IMG/VR virus record: IMGVR_UViG_3300035091_000011
Span: 1 to 62,847 of that record
DNA: 62,847 bases
From: a virus
Strand: one strand, 5' to 3'
Every line of letters starts with the position of its first letter. The stretch's first letter is position 1. The translations under genes were made by a program, and so were the position numbers. The notes below the pieces were generated by a model, which saw only the letters and a program-made list of their open reading frames with translations, was not told the origin of the DNA and did not search any database. Below, piece after piece: positions 16,316 through 24,232 of this stretch.

Positions 16316-18453
16316 GGCTTCACCCACATGAAATCTGTTGATTTACGTCCTTCGAAGATGTACCAGATCGGAATCCGATGCGCGTTCGTATACGCCTGCA
16401 CAGCTTCAACTACTCCACCACCAATCCAGCGCTTCTGGTCCAGTGCGTAATAGTCGTCGCCGGAGACGATGCCACCTGAGCGCACTCGCTTGGACCATTC
16501 GATGAGATCCTGTATGACGAAGTCGAAAAGATGATTGCCGTCGATATAACAGAAGTCCAACGAGTCCTCCTTTACATCACGTACAGCATTCATTGAGTAA
16601 TCAACGATCATCCGCGCAGCGTAACTGTTCGAGGTTTGAGTCCTGCGATAAGCTTCATTGTACGCAAACTCATGCTTCTCCTTCGACTTCCCCTGTGGGT
16701 TATCGCTGTAGTGATGCCACGGATCAACCAGCAGTAACTCGCATTCAGGGTTCGCCTTCAGTAAAACTTCACTGTACTTTCCTTCCGCCACCCCAATCTC
16801 CGCCCCGCGCTTGAATCCGAGTTCAGCGAACAGTGCAGCCAGATCGTTACGGTGAAAGTCGCGCAACTCGATTGGCATTGGCCCACGGAGACGTTGAGGA
16901 GAGATGGAGAATTTGCGAATGAGGTAGTCGTTGAGGGCGGTAGCGGACATCGGCTGTCGCTGCAATTTTTCAGCCTCGGCAGTAATCTTTTCGTAATCAC
17001 GCACCGCTCCGCACTTACACTGCGGTACTGACTGACCTTCCACCGCCTGAAAGTCATGGACGTGATCGCTATCAACGCTGTCGTGAACCTCGTAGTGAAT
17101 TTCAGGAGACTCAATAACATCGCGCATACCTACTTCTACTACCCCTTGCGGCCATCGTTGGTTAGCTTTATCCTTCCACGTCGCAGGAACGTCTCGTCGT
17201 GCCTGCCCGATAATGAGCCACTCCTTTTCAATTCGCTCTATCGTTATTTCATCGCCGCCGTAGGAGTAAGTCAACAGCAGTACTTTCTTCTTCCCTCGGA
17301 ACGGATTCTGATCAGAGCAGAGCATTGAGTTATTCACGACGATGTCTAGCGAGTCGTTCTTAACCAACGAACGTACTCTTTCGACAACGTCGATGGAGTG
17401 CTCGCTGAAGGGCGGCATGCTGCCGAGAATGCCGTAGCGGGCGGAGAGGATACGCAGCCCGGAATCTTGGCCGTCTGTCTCCGTAACCACCGCTGCTCCT
17501 GTTGCCATTCCGTTATCTCGCACCACCGTCTCCACTCCTGATCCAACTGCTCTTGGCTTACGTTCGGCATACAACACCTCCTCCCAATTCTCCGGCCAGC
17601 TCGGCACCGGCCAGAAGTGCTCGATGAGCCATTTGAACGGCAATGTCTGCTTATTCCACGCTTCGTTCCAGATCCACTTCATCGTCTGATTGCGACCTTG
17701 TACCAGTGCAGATTCAGCGAGACGATAGCCACGCCCGTACTTAGATCCTTTGTGAAGGTGAAGGTATTTACACTTCTTGTTAACTTTCACCTGACCGCCG
17801 CTGAGCCAGCACTTGAGGCCGAGTTCCTGAAACTCGCACCAGAAGGGGCCGTAGCTCGCCTCGTCCATCAGTTCCAGTCGCTGAAAGTAGCTCACGTGCA
17901 TGAACCAGCCGGAACCTTGTGATGACATCTCATCGTCAACGAGAACGTTGTTTCGCTCCAGCGCACGCTCAGGCCAGATCTTTCCATTCAGCCCCGGCCC
18001 ACCGAAGTCGTTGGGGTCGTCGGGGAAGGAGAGATAGTGGTAGTCGATGTAGAGTTTATGCGTGTCAGTGGGGCACCAGTTTTCAGGATCGAGTCGTCCC
18101 CGTCGCGGGACTACAATCCAGTCCTCATCACAGTCAGCCTTGAGTACCTCGTCGAATCCTTCACTGAACGAGCAATGACCATCGAACTTAGCGATGAACT
18201 TCGCCCCACGGGAGATCGCGCTGGCTACACCTTTGTTGATCGAACCGCGCATTCCAATCGACTGTCCATTGTGAATCGTATGCAACCTCGGATGACGCGC
18301 GGTGACTTCCTTCCAGTTTCCCGGCCACTTATCGGAATCGAGCACGGCGATAACTTCAGTCTCCTCGTCGCGCGCGTTGCGGAAGATGTCGTCGATGGTC
18401 GGGGTTAGGAAGCGCTCGTCACGCGAGGGGATGATGATTGAGAGTTTAGACAC
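16312..18453 (-). CDS. GT2 glycosyltransferase fused to a class I methyltransferase
   Basis: A 713-residue protein starting at GTG. Residues 1-250: GT-A fold with LSIIIPSRDE, VLDSD (38-41 region), D91-G-H93 and the acceptor region YGPFWCEFQELGLKCWLSGGQVKVNKKCKYLHLHKG. Residues about 330-450: a central alpha/beta domain I cannot name. Residues about 463-485 hold H-x-H plus C-x-C that may bind metal. Residues about 548-713: SAM-dependent methyltransferase (AEIGVAEGKYSEVLL, LLVDPW, DFCYIDGNHLFD, GGIVSGDDY), of the Methyltransf_24 type. It would add a sugar and then methylate it or another group. It overlaps both neighbours. Confidence 0.82.
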   Translation of the reverse strand: MSKLSIIIPSRDERFLTPTIDDIFRNARDEETEVIAVLDSDKWPGNWKEVTARHPRLHTIHNGQSIGMRGSINKGVASAISRGAKFIAKFDGHCSFSEGFDEVLKADCDEDWIVVPRRGRLDPENWCPTDTHKLYIDYHYLSFPDDPNDFGGPGLNGKIWPERALERNNVLVDDEMSSQGSGWFMHVSYFQRLELMDEASYGPFWCEFQELGLKCWLSGGQVKVNKKCKYLHLHKGSKYGRGYRLAESALVQGRNQTMKWIWNEAWNKQTLPFKWLIEHFWPVPSWPENWEEVLYAERKPRAVGSGVETVVRDNGMATGAAVVTETDGQDSGLRILSARYGILGSMPPFSEHSIDVVERVRSLVKNDSLDIVVNNSMLCSDQNPFRGKKKVLLLTYSYGGDEITIERIEKEWLIIGQARRDVPATWKDKANQRWPQGVVEVGMRDVIESPEIHYEVHDSVDSDHVHDFQAVEGQSVPQCKCGAVRDYEKITAEAEKLQRQPMSATALNDYLIRKFSISPQRLRGPMPIELRDFHRNDLAALFAELGFKRGAEIGVAEGKYSEVLLKANPECELLLVDPWHHYSDNPQGKSKEKHEFAYNEAYRRTQTSNSYAARMIVDYSMNAVRDVKEDSLDFCYIDGNHLFDFVIQDLIEWSKRVRSGGIVSGDDYYALDQKRWIGGGVVEAVQAYTNAHRIPIWYIFEGRKSTDFMWVKP

Positions 18454-18634
18454 CTGCTCGCGCCCTCCGTTGCCTCAAGTTCTCAAATACCGCTAAACAC
18501 TCAGGGCAGTCTACGTCTTTAACTTCTTCTTCAGCGTAGTCACCTGGCGCGTCTAGAGCACAGTCGAATAAGTGCCAGTGATGCAAGGCTCTGTCTCCGA
18601 GATCGCTAAGAGTGTTGTTAATATCTTCGCTCAC
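18446..18634 (-). CDS. Small CPEC-containing protein
   Basis: GTG at 18634 overlaps the stop of the RHH gene as GTGA, giving 62 residues (the frame is open further upstream but that would run over the RHH gene). Sequence has HHWHLFDCALD and VDCPECLAVF, possibly a His/Cys metal site. Function unknown. Confidence 0.6.
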   Translation of the reverse strand: MSEDINNTLSDLGDRALHHWHLFDCALDAPGDYAEEEVKDVDCPECLAVFENLRQRRARAGV

Positions 18635-18777
18635 TTCTTCTCCTTTGCGAGCTTCTCCTCCACTGCAATGACAATCTCCGCTGATACTGAGCGACGATTG
18701 CGATCTGCCAGTTTCTTCAACCGGGTCAGCACCTTGACAGGGAAGTAGATATGCGTGTCCTTGACTTGACCTTTCAT
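18631..18777 (-). CDS. Ribbon-helix-helix (Arc/MetJ-type) regulator
   Basis: A 48-residue protein from the ATG at 18777. The strand THIYFPVKV, helix LTRLKKLADRNRRS and helix VSAEIVIAVEEKLAKEKK form the complete RHH fold (x-I-x-F-P, then R-x-S-x-S-A-E-I). It heads the glycosyltransferase block, right after the giant repeat protein gene, and may regulate it. It is too short for common ORF cut-offs. Confidence 0.75.
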   Translation of the reverse strand: MKGQVKDTHIYFPVKVLTRLKKLADRNRRSVSAEIVIAVEEKLAKEKK

Positions 18778-18804
18778 GCGACATGGTTGTACTACAGGTG
18801 GAGA

Positions 18805-21800
18805 TTAGTTGTCAATTGTGAATTTCACCCCTGTCACTCTTGCTACAAATATCACTGAGGGTTGCTTCGGAGTGAACTCTACACTCGATTGACGCACATC
18901 GAAGTAGGCCGCAACTGCGATGGGAATTGGACCACTGGGAGAGGAACTGGTGGAAGGGGATTCGGATGACGAGGGGCTGATTGAGGCGCTGGAAGATTCG
19001 GATGGTGAGAGTGAGAGGGATGGGCTGGCGGAGGGACTGAGACTGGCGGACGGAGAGATGCTAGCCGATTCACTGGAGGACGGACTAATCGAGGGAGACT
19101 CCGATGAACTCGGACTTGGAGAGGCTGATTCGCTACCGCTAGGGGAGACTGACGAAGATGGCGAGGGAGTTGGGGATTCACTCGCGCTCGGACTGAGGGA
19201 GAGCGACTCACTTGCACTCGGGGAAGTTGACGCTGAACCACTGGAACTTGGACTAAGACTGCTACTTGGACTGGTCGTCGCACTCTCACTTGCAGATGGT
19301 GAGACGGATGCACTGGGACTGAGTGAAGGGGAAGTTGAGGTACTTGGACTGAGCGAAGATGAAGGAGAAACACTCGGACTCTCCGAAGCTGACGGCGAGA
19401 CTGAACTGCTGGGGGATAACGAGGGTGAGGTGGAAGAACTGGGGGAAATGGACGAGGACGGAGAGGCCGAGAGTGAGGAGGATGAGGAAGGAGATAGAGA
19501 GGCGCTGGGACTGATACTGGGACTAGTTGACGACGACGGACTTTGACTACTGCTTGGAGAGACGCTCGGACTCGTCGAGGAGCTTGGGGAGACGGATGGA
19601 GAGGGGCTGATAGATGCTGAAGCTGACGAACTGGGAGACTGGGAGGCGCTGGGACTGAGCGAGGGGCTGACACTGGACGATGGCGATACTGAGGGCGAGG
19701 GGGAGATGCTCGGACTGGTGGAACTGGATGGTGAAACGGATGAACTCGGGCTGATGCTCGGGCTAACTGAACTCGACGGGGAAGGGGAGCTTGACGGGCT
19801 GAGCGAGGGGCTTACGCTGCTGCTGGGAGACGCGCTGGATGACGGACTGAGCGACGGAGACGGGCTAACTGAAGGTGAAGCGCTGAATGAAGGGGAAACA
19901 CTTGCCGACGGACTCACACTTGGAGATGCGCTGGCACTTGGGGAGACGCTGGCTGAAGGGGACTGCGATAACGATGCCGAGGACGAAGGACTAAGACTGG
20001 CACTCGGGCTGAGACTTGGTGACGCTGAGCTTGACGGGCTCAGGGAACTGCTCGGGGAGATGGAAGGGGAAGCGCTACTCGATGGTGACGCGGACGAGCT
20101 GGGAGAGATCGATGGAGAGACGCTGGATGAAGGACTCGCACTGCTGCTGGGAGAGAGAGAGGGACTAACACTCGCCGATGGAGATGCTGAGCTTGAAGGG
20201 GAGAGGCTTGGAGATGTCGAACTGCTCGGACTGAGACTGCTGGACGGTGAGAGGGACGGACTCGCACTGCTGGAAGGTGATAACGAACCCGACGGAGAGA
20301 TGCTGGGGGACGCTGAGCTTGAAGGGCTGGTTGAGGCGCTTGGCGACACACTGGGCGATGCACTGCTACTAGGACTGAGCGAGGGGGATGGTGAGATCGA
20401 TGGCGATACTGAACTGCTCGGACTGGGTGATGAACTCGGGGAGACACTTGGCGAGGCACTGCTGCTCGGAGACTGAGACGCGCTCGGGCTGATGCTGGGC
20501 GATTCGCTACTGCTGGGTGAAGTACTCGCACTTGGGGATACACTCGGAGAGATCGAAGTCGAAGGCGAGACACTTGCACTTGGACTCAGACTCGGACTCT
20601 CGCTTGAGCTTGGGGAGGTGCTCGGGCTGGGACTGATGCTGGGTGAGGTGGATGACGAAGGACTGACGGATGGAGAAGGGGACACGCTTGGACTAACAGA
20701 CGAACTCGGGCTGAGCGAGGAACTTGGACTAATACTCGGAGACACGGAAGCTGACGGACTTACACTGGCACTCGGTGAGATCGAAGGCGACACAGATGAC
20801 GACGGTGATCCACTACTGCTCGGACTTACGCTTGGCGAGACAGAACTTGACGGGCTGAGACTGGGACTGGGTGAGACACTAGGGCTGACCGAAGTTGAAG
20901 GAGACAAGCTCGCACTCGGACTCACGCTGGGAGAGGGTGAACTGGAGGGGCTGACGGATGCACTGGGAGACAGGGATGGTGAAGAACTAGATGAAGGAGA
21001 TCCAGCAGTGATACTTCCACCGCCGAAGTCGTCCAGTTGCACGCCATTGTCGCTGAAGGTGCGAACGCCGATGAACCCGCCGCCGGTGTAGGTGGAATCA
21101 GTCCTCGTTGCGATCTCACCCCATGAGCCAGCGCTGGGTTTGTACTGGATCGAGAAAGAGTTCCCCTGAACGGAGACGCCGATGGAGTCGCCTGCTGCCA
21201 TACCCTGAGAGATCGATGCGCCAACTTGCGTGTCGAGCGATCCAGCCACCATCGTCCAGAGTTCAACCACGCTGTCTGAAGTCGCAAACAGGAAGTAACA
21301 ATTCCCGGTGTTGCCGGTTTGCATGCGGAAGGTGATGCCGAAGCGCGTGAAGGGAGCGTTGAGCGTGGCGAGGGTGATGTAAGCTTCCTGATTGGCGGTG
21401 AAGGAGGCAACGGACCAGTAGTCGGCGCGATGGCCGAAGGAAGCGTTGAGCTTATTCGACAGGACATTCATCCCCGTGCCGAGATCGGTCCAATTCGACG
21501 AGGGTGGTGGGCCTTCGTTGGCACGGTTAAAGTTGTCGAGGATTGAGGTGGTAGGGAAGGTTGATGGTGTTGAAGGGGAAGCGCTACTACTGGGCGAGGT
21601 GGATGCTGAGGGTGAGAGGCTCGGAGAAGGGCTGACCGAGGGGGAGGTTGACGAGGAGGGAGAAATCGAACTACTCGGTGAGGGAGAGCGGCTGATACTG
21701 GACGACGGGGAGACGGAGGGCGAAACAGATGCGCTTGGGGATACCGACGCACTTGGACTCGGACTGGAGATCGGAATGGCGAGGATCTCAATTAATCCAG

Positions 21801-23031
21801 TCGCAGTTGGACTCGCAGCCGAGAGTGTGAAGGAGTCGCTGGCGGAACTGCCGAGAGCGTTGTAGGTTTGATCCGCCGTTGAGATGCCTAGCCCATCAGT
21901 ACGTTCATTCCACCCACTCGGAGAGGTGAAAGTAGGGGTGCTGTCTGCGATACAAGTGGACTGGACGAGGGAGCGGTTGGCGATGCGGGATAGCGCGTCC
22001 CAGGTGGAAGTGGTGGAGGACGCATTGAGCCTGACATTCACCGCGCCAATCGGACTGGTCTGCTTGGTGTTGTAGAAGGTGCAGATTTGCGCTGAGAGTT
22101 CCGCTGATCCAGTGCGATTCACCTGACGATTGAGCGTGGCTGAAGCATAAGCCCACCACTTCGAGACGGTTGATCCCCCTCCACTGGTGGTGGTTTGCCA
22201 GGTGCCGATCAGGGTCCACGCGCCGTCGGTCATAGAGAGGGTGGTGGAACCGGAGCCTTCCACGGTAATGACGAGCAGATCCTTGTTGCCGTTGACATCG
22301 GAGTTAGTTGTACCCGTGGGGAGGGAGGGAGTGACGGTCGTGCCAGTGACAGTGGCTTGCGATGCTGAGCGATAGTAGGGGTAGTCAGCGGAAGGGACGG
22401 CGAAGATCCCTGCTACCCAGCGCACACCACTGGTAGGAGAGGCGTCCTGATTGGCGAGGGAGGTGTTTTGATCGGCGACTGTCTTGTTCGCCCCGTTCCC
22501 GACGAGGGTGCCGCTGATGATGATCTCCTCGTCCTGGGTGTAGCCGGAAGGGTCGGGGGCGTTGGTTGCGGCGCGCGAGAAGTAGATATGCAGCGCCAGC
22601 ATCTCCGGGGCGATGGTGGTGATAGTTGAGGGTCGGACAGGATTCGCAGTTCCAGTGGAGACGCTGCGCGCCAACCATGAAGCGAGAGTCATCACCCCTT
22701 CCTCGCTTGCGCCGTCGATGGCGTAAGCGATTGCCATGCGATTGACAGTTGCGCCGAGGGTGAATGCAGGGTTGGCTAAAGGAAGGGAATCGCCTGAGAG
22801 TACGCGTCGATAGAAGTAAGTGCCGAGGAGACCGTTGGCGGAGGTGCCTACCTGGGCTTGCTGGATGCGGCTCCAGCCGGTAGGGTTCCCGGTCCAGAGA
22901 GTGTTGCCGGTGTTGCCGACTGCGATAATGATGATATCACCGGCGGCATGGGTTGGGAGCGTGACAGTGATCGTAGACCCAGTGCCGCCGGGGTTGGTCT
23001 GGGTCGAGTCACGGATGGTTGGAGTAGCCAC
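18805..23031 (-). CDS. Giant Ser-Pro repeat surface protein (1408 aa)
   Basis: Domain order: residues 1 to about 418, Thr/Ser-rich beta domains (GDIIIIAVGNTGNTLWTG and a second similar copy around 230-410); 419-490, first alternating-serine tract; about 493-673, a lectin-like beta sandwich (SILDNFNRANEGPPPSSNWT, then YTGGGFIGVRTFSDNGVQLDDF); about 675-1367, an alternating-serine tract of some 690 residues; last 41 residues a short beta module (AAYFDVRQSSVEFTPKQPSV). The long tract has a 16-residue super-repeat. I infer a long fibre or mucin-like stalk on the virion, placed between terminase-linked structural genes and the glycosyltransferases. Confidence 0.8.
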   Translation of the reverse strand: MATPTIRDSTQTNPGGTGSTITVTLPTHAAGDIIIIAVGNTGNTLWTGNPTGWSRIQQAQVGTSANGLLGTYFYRRVLSGDSLPLANPAFTLGATVNRMAIAYAIDGASEEGVMTLASWLARSVSTGTANPVRPSTITTIAPEMLALHIYFSRAATNAPDPSGYTQDEEIIISGTLVGNGANKTVADQNTSLANQDASPTSGVRWVAGIFAVPSADYPYYRSASQATVTGTTVTPSLPTGTTNSDVNGNKDLLVITVEGSGSTTLSMTDGAWTLIGTWQTTTSGGGSTVSKWWAYASATLNRQVNRTGSAELSAQICTFYNTKQTSPIGAVNVRLNASSTTSTWDALSRIANRSLVQSTCIADSTPTFTSPSGWNERTDGLGISTADQTYNALGSSASDSFTLSAASPTATGLIEILAIPISSPSPSASVSPSASVSPSVSPSSSISRSPSPSSSISPSSSTSPSVSPSPSLSPSASTSPSSSASPSTPSTFPTTSILDNFNRANEGPPPSSNWTDLGTGMNVLSNKLNASFGHRADYWSVASFTANQEAYITLATLNAPFTRFGITFRMQTGNTGNCYFLFATSDSVVELWTMVAGSLDTQVGASISQGMAAGDSIGVSVQGNSFSIQYKPSAGSWGEIATRTDSTYTGGGFIGVRTFSDNGVQLDDFGGGSITAGSPSSSSSPSLSPSASVSPSSSPSPSVSPSASLSPSTSVSPSVSPSPSLSPSSSVSPSVSPSSSGSPSSSVSPSISPSASVSPSASVSPSISPSSSLSPSSSVSPSVSPSPSVSPSSSTSPSISPSPSTSPSSSESPSLSPSASVSPSTSISPSVSPSASTSPSSSESPSISPSASQSPSSSASPSVSPSSSPSPSSSVSPSISPSPSLSPSSSASPSVSPSASTSPSSSASPSISPSGSLSPSSSASPSLSPSSSLSPSSSTSPSLSPSSSASPSASVSPSLSPSSSASPSSSVSPSISPSSSASPSSSASPSISPSSSLSPSSSASPSLSPSASLSPSSSASLSQSPSASVSPSASASPSVSPSASVSPSFSASPSVSPSPSLSPSSSASPSSSVSPSLSPSSSPSPSSSVSPSISPSSSVSPSSSTSPSISPSPSVSPSSSVSPSLSPSASQSPSSSASASISPSPSVSPSSSTSPSVSPSSSQSPSSSTSPSISPSASLSPSSSSSLSASPSSSISPSSSTSPSLSPSSSVSPSASESPSVSPSSSLSPSTSTSPSLSPSASVSPSASESATTSPSSSLSPSSSGSASTSPSASESLSLSPSASESPTPSPSSSVSPSGSESASPSPSSSESPSISPSSSESASISPSASLSPSASPSLSLSPSESSSASISPSSSESPSTSSSPSGPIPIAVAAYFDVRQSSVEFTPKQPSVIFVARVTGVKFTIDN
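18936..21002 (-). repeat. Long alternating-serine coding repeat
   Basis: About 2.07 kb encoding (S-x)n with x mostly P, S, A, V, T, L, I. A frequent unit is 16 residues (48 bases), e.g. SPSSSASPSVSPSAST. All six serine codons are mixed, so DNA copies have diverged while the protein pattern is kept. Parts of the antisense strand are open by composition only. Confidence 0.9.
21562..21775 (-). repeat. Short alternating-serine coding repeat in the giant protein
   Basis: Encodes about 70 residues of the same S-x pattern (residues 419-490 of the 1408-residue protein), linking the N-terminal beta domains to the lectin-like domain. Confidence 0.85.
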
Positions 23032-23046
23032 ATTACCAAGTTCAAC

Positions 23047-23436
23047 TTATTGCGTGTAGGGACGACCGACAATGGAGAAGCCGAGTCCGGATACCCAGAT
23101 CGAACTGTCAACCAGCGCTGTAACGATGACGATTGGCGCAGCGGCGATGATTGTCTGACCTTGACCACCGACGACCATTTGCAACTGTGGCGTGATGCCT
23201 TCACCGGAGGAGGTGTAGATCTTATACTCAGCACCATTGGGACCACTGGGGTTCTCCGATTCCTGCCGAATGAGGATTTCGTAGAAACTCTCCGGGCCAT
23301 TGAAGAACACGCTTCTCTCATAGAGTACATCCGGAGCGAGGAGATCTGTCGGAAGAGGAAAGAACACCTGCTCGTTGACGGAATTCGCGTTACCACCATA
23401 AGCAGTAGAGCCGCAGGCTGATGATCCGTAGGCCAT
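23047..23436 (-). CDS. Small structural-type protein
   Basis: A 129-residue protein with a Gly/Tyr/Ala-rich N terminus (YGSSACGSTAYGG) and beta-strand content ending WVSGLGFSIVGRPYTQ. It is sandwiched between other virion-type genes. No family recognised; a minor head or fibre-base protein is plausible. Confidence 0.65.
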   Translation of the reverse strand: MAYGSSACGSTAYGGNANSVNEQVFFPLPTDLLAPDVLYERSVFFNGPESFYEILIRQESENPSGPNGAEYKIYTSSGEGITPQLQMVVGGQGQTIIAAAPIVIVTALVDSSIWVSGLGFSIVGRPYTQ

Positions 23437-23447
23437 AGGAGTCGTTC

Positions 23448-24053
23448 TCAGGTGATCGAGCTATAGATCGGAAGATAGCCGAGTAGGGTTCCAGTTGCGT
23501 CTTTGATTGGCAGCTTCCCCACCACTGTGCCTACTGGACCAGTTGCACTCACGCTCTGCGTAGTGGCGAGATCAATATTACTGAACACCACTACCCCATC
23601 GGGATCAACTACAGCCAGCGTGCCGGAATTCCCCGCCCCCTGAACATCGCCGATGAGCACCTGATCCGAGGTAATCTCAATGTTGTCGTTGGGAATGTCT
23701 ACGGCAATATAAGGATTAGCACTGTTGAAAACATTTCCCACCAGATCGAGAATCGTCTGCCGGGTGAAAGCCTGCATTATCTTGTAAGTCTTACCGCTGA
23801 GGTTGTGATCCTGGGCTGAAGTGAACTCTTTCCCACGCTCAACAGTGAGAGTAAATCCATCGTTGTCGGTGATGCGAATGATCTCCACACCGGGATCGTC
23901 GGACGGGTCAGGGTAGTCAGTTGCATTCCACCAGACGGCATTGCAGAGAGTAGGTAGACGTTCTCCACCGGCGAGTAGGTTAATTTCAGTTACCGAGGAG
24001 TCGTAACCGGCAGAATCGACGGTAGCTTTAGCAAAGTTTATAACTGCATCCAT
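23448..24053 (-). CDS. Phage structural protein, fibre/appendage type
   Basis: A 201-residue protein. The opening (AVINFAKATVDSAGYDSSVTEINLLAG), an NAVWWNATDYPDPSDDPGVEIIRIT segment and a TLTVERGKEFTS..HNLSGKTYK segment form a recognisable module of short phage structural proteins, often next to fibre genes. A GGAGGAC SD precedes the ATG. It ends in a short beta domain (GTLLGYLPIY). Confidence 0.7.
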   Translation of the reverse strand: MDAVINFAKATVDSAGYDSSVTEINLLAGGERLPTLCNAVWWNATDYPDPSDDPGVEIIRITDNDGFTLTVERGKEFTSAQDHNLSGKTYKIMQAFTRQTILDLVGNVFNSANPYIAVDIPNDNIEITSDQVLIGDVQGAGNSGTLAVVDPDGVVVFSNIDLATTQSVSATGPVGTVVGKLPIKDATGTLLGYLPIYSSIT

Positions 24054-24178
24054 GTGAGAGTAGTCCTCCGAGTGGAGAGTGTAGCATGAGTGGTAGATGG
24101 AGTGAGAGGGTTAATTGCGCAGCAGGGGAGAGTTGAGTTAGAATCCCGCTACTCACTTGAAGTGTTAAAGTCACAAAG

Positions 24179-24220
24179 GAAGCTGATCAATTACTCGTGA
24201 AGGGGGCGTTGGTCAGCTTC
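24179..24220 (-). terminator. Hairpin after the terminase gene
   Basis: A 12-bp stem with one G-U type mismatch (24179-24190 with 24209-24220) lies just past the terminase stop in leftward transcription. It is followed by CCTTTGTGACTTT, a weak T-tract, so it is a likely but not strong terminator. The rest of the 24054-24232 gap shows nothing else I can name. Confidence 0.5.
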
Positions 24221-24232
24221 TGGCGTCTGAGC

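Noticed and set aside
18446-18784. 112-residue gene starting near 18784
   Set aside because: The upstream half overlaps a clear ribbon-helix-helix gene in another frame; the GTG at 18634 with GTGA overlap is the better start.
18879-20579. Minus-strand frames rich in Arg, Val, Pro and His in the repeat
   Set aside because: Alternate-frame reading of the same repeat; no start signal and no protein-like pattern.
18920-21091. Long plus-strand frames rich in Gly, Leu, Asp, Glu
   Set aside because: They are the antisense of the alternating-serine tract and are open only because of its composition.
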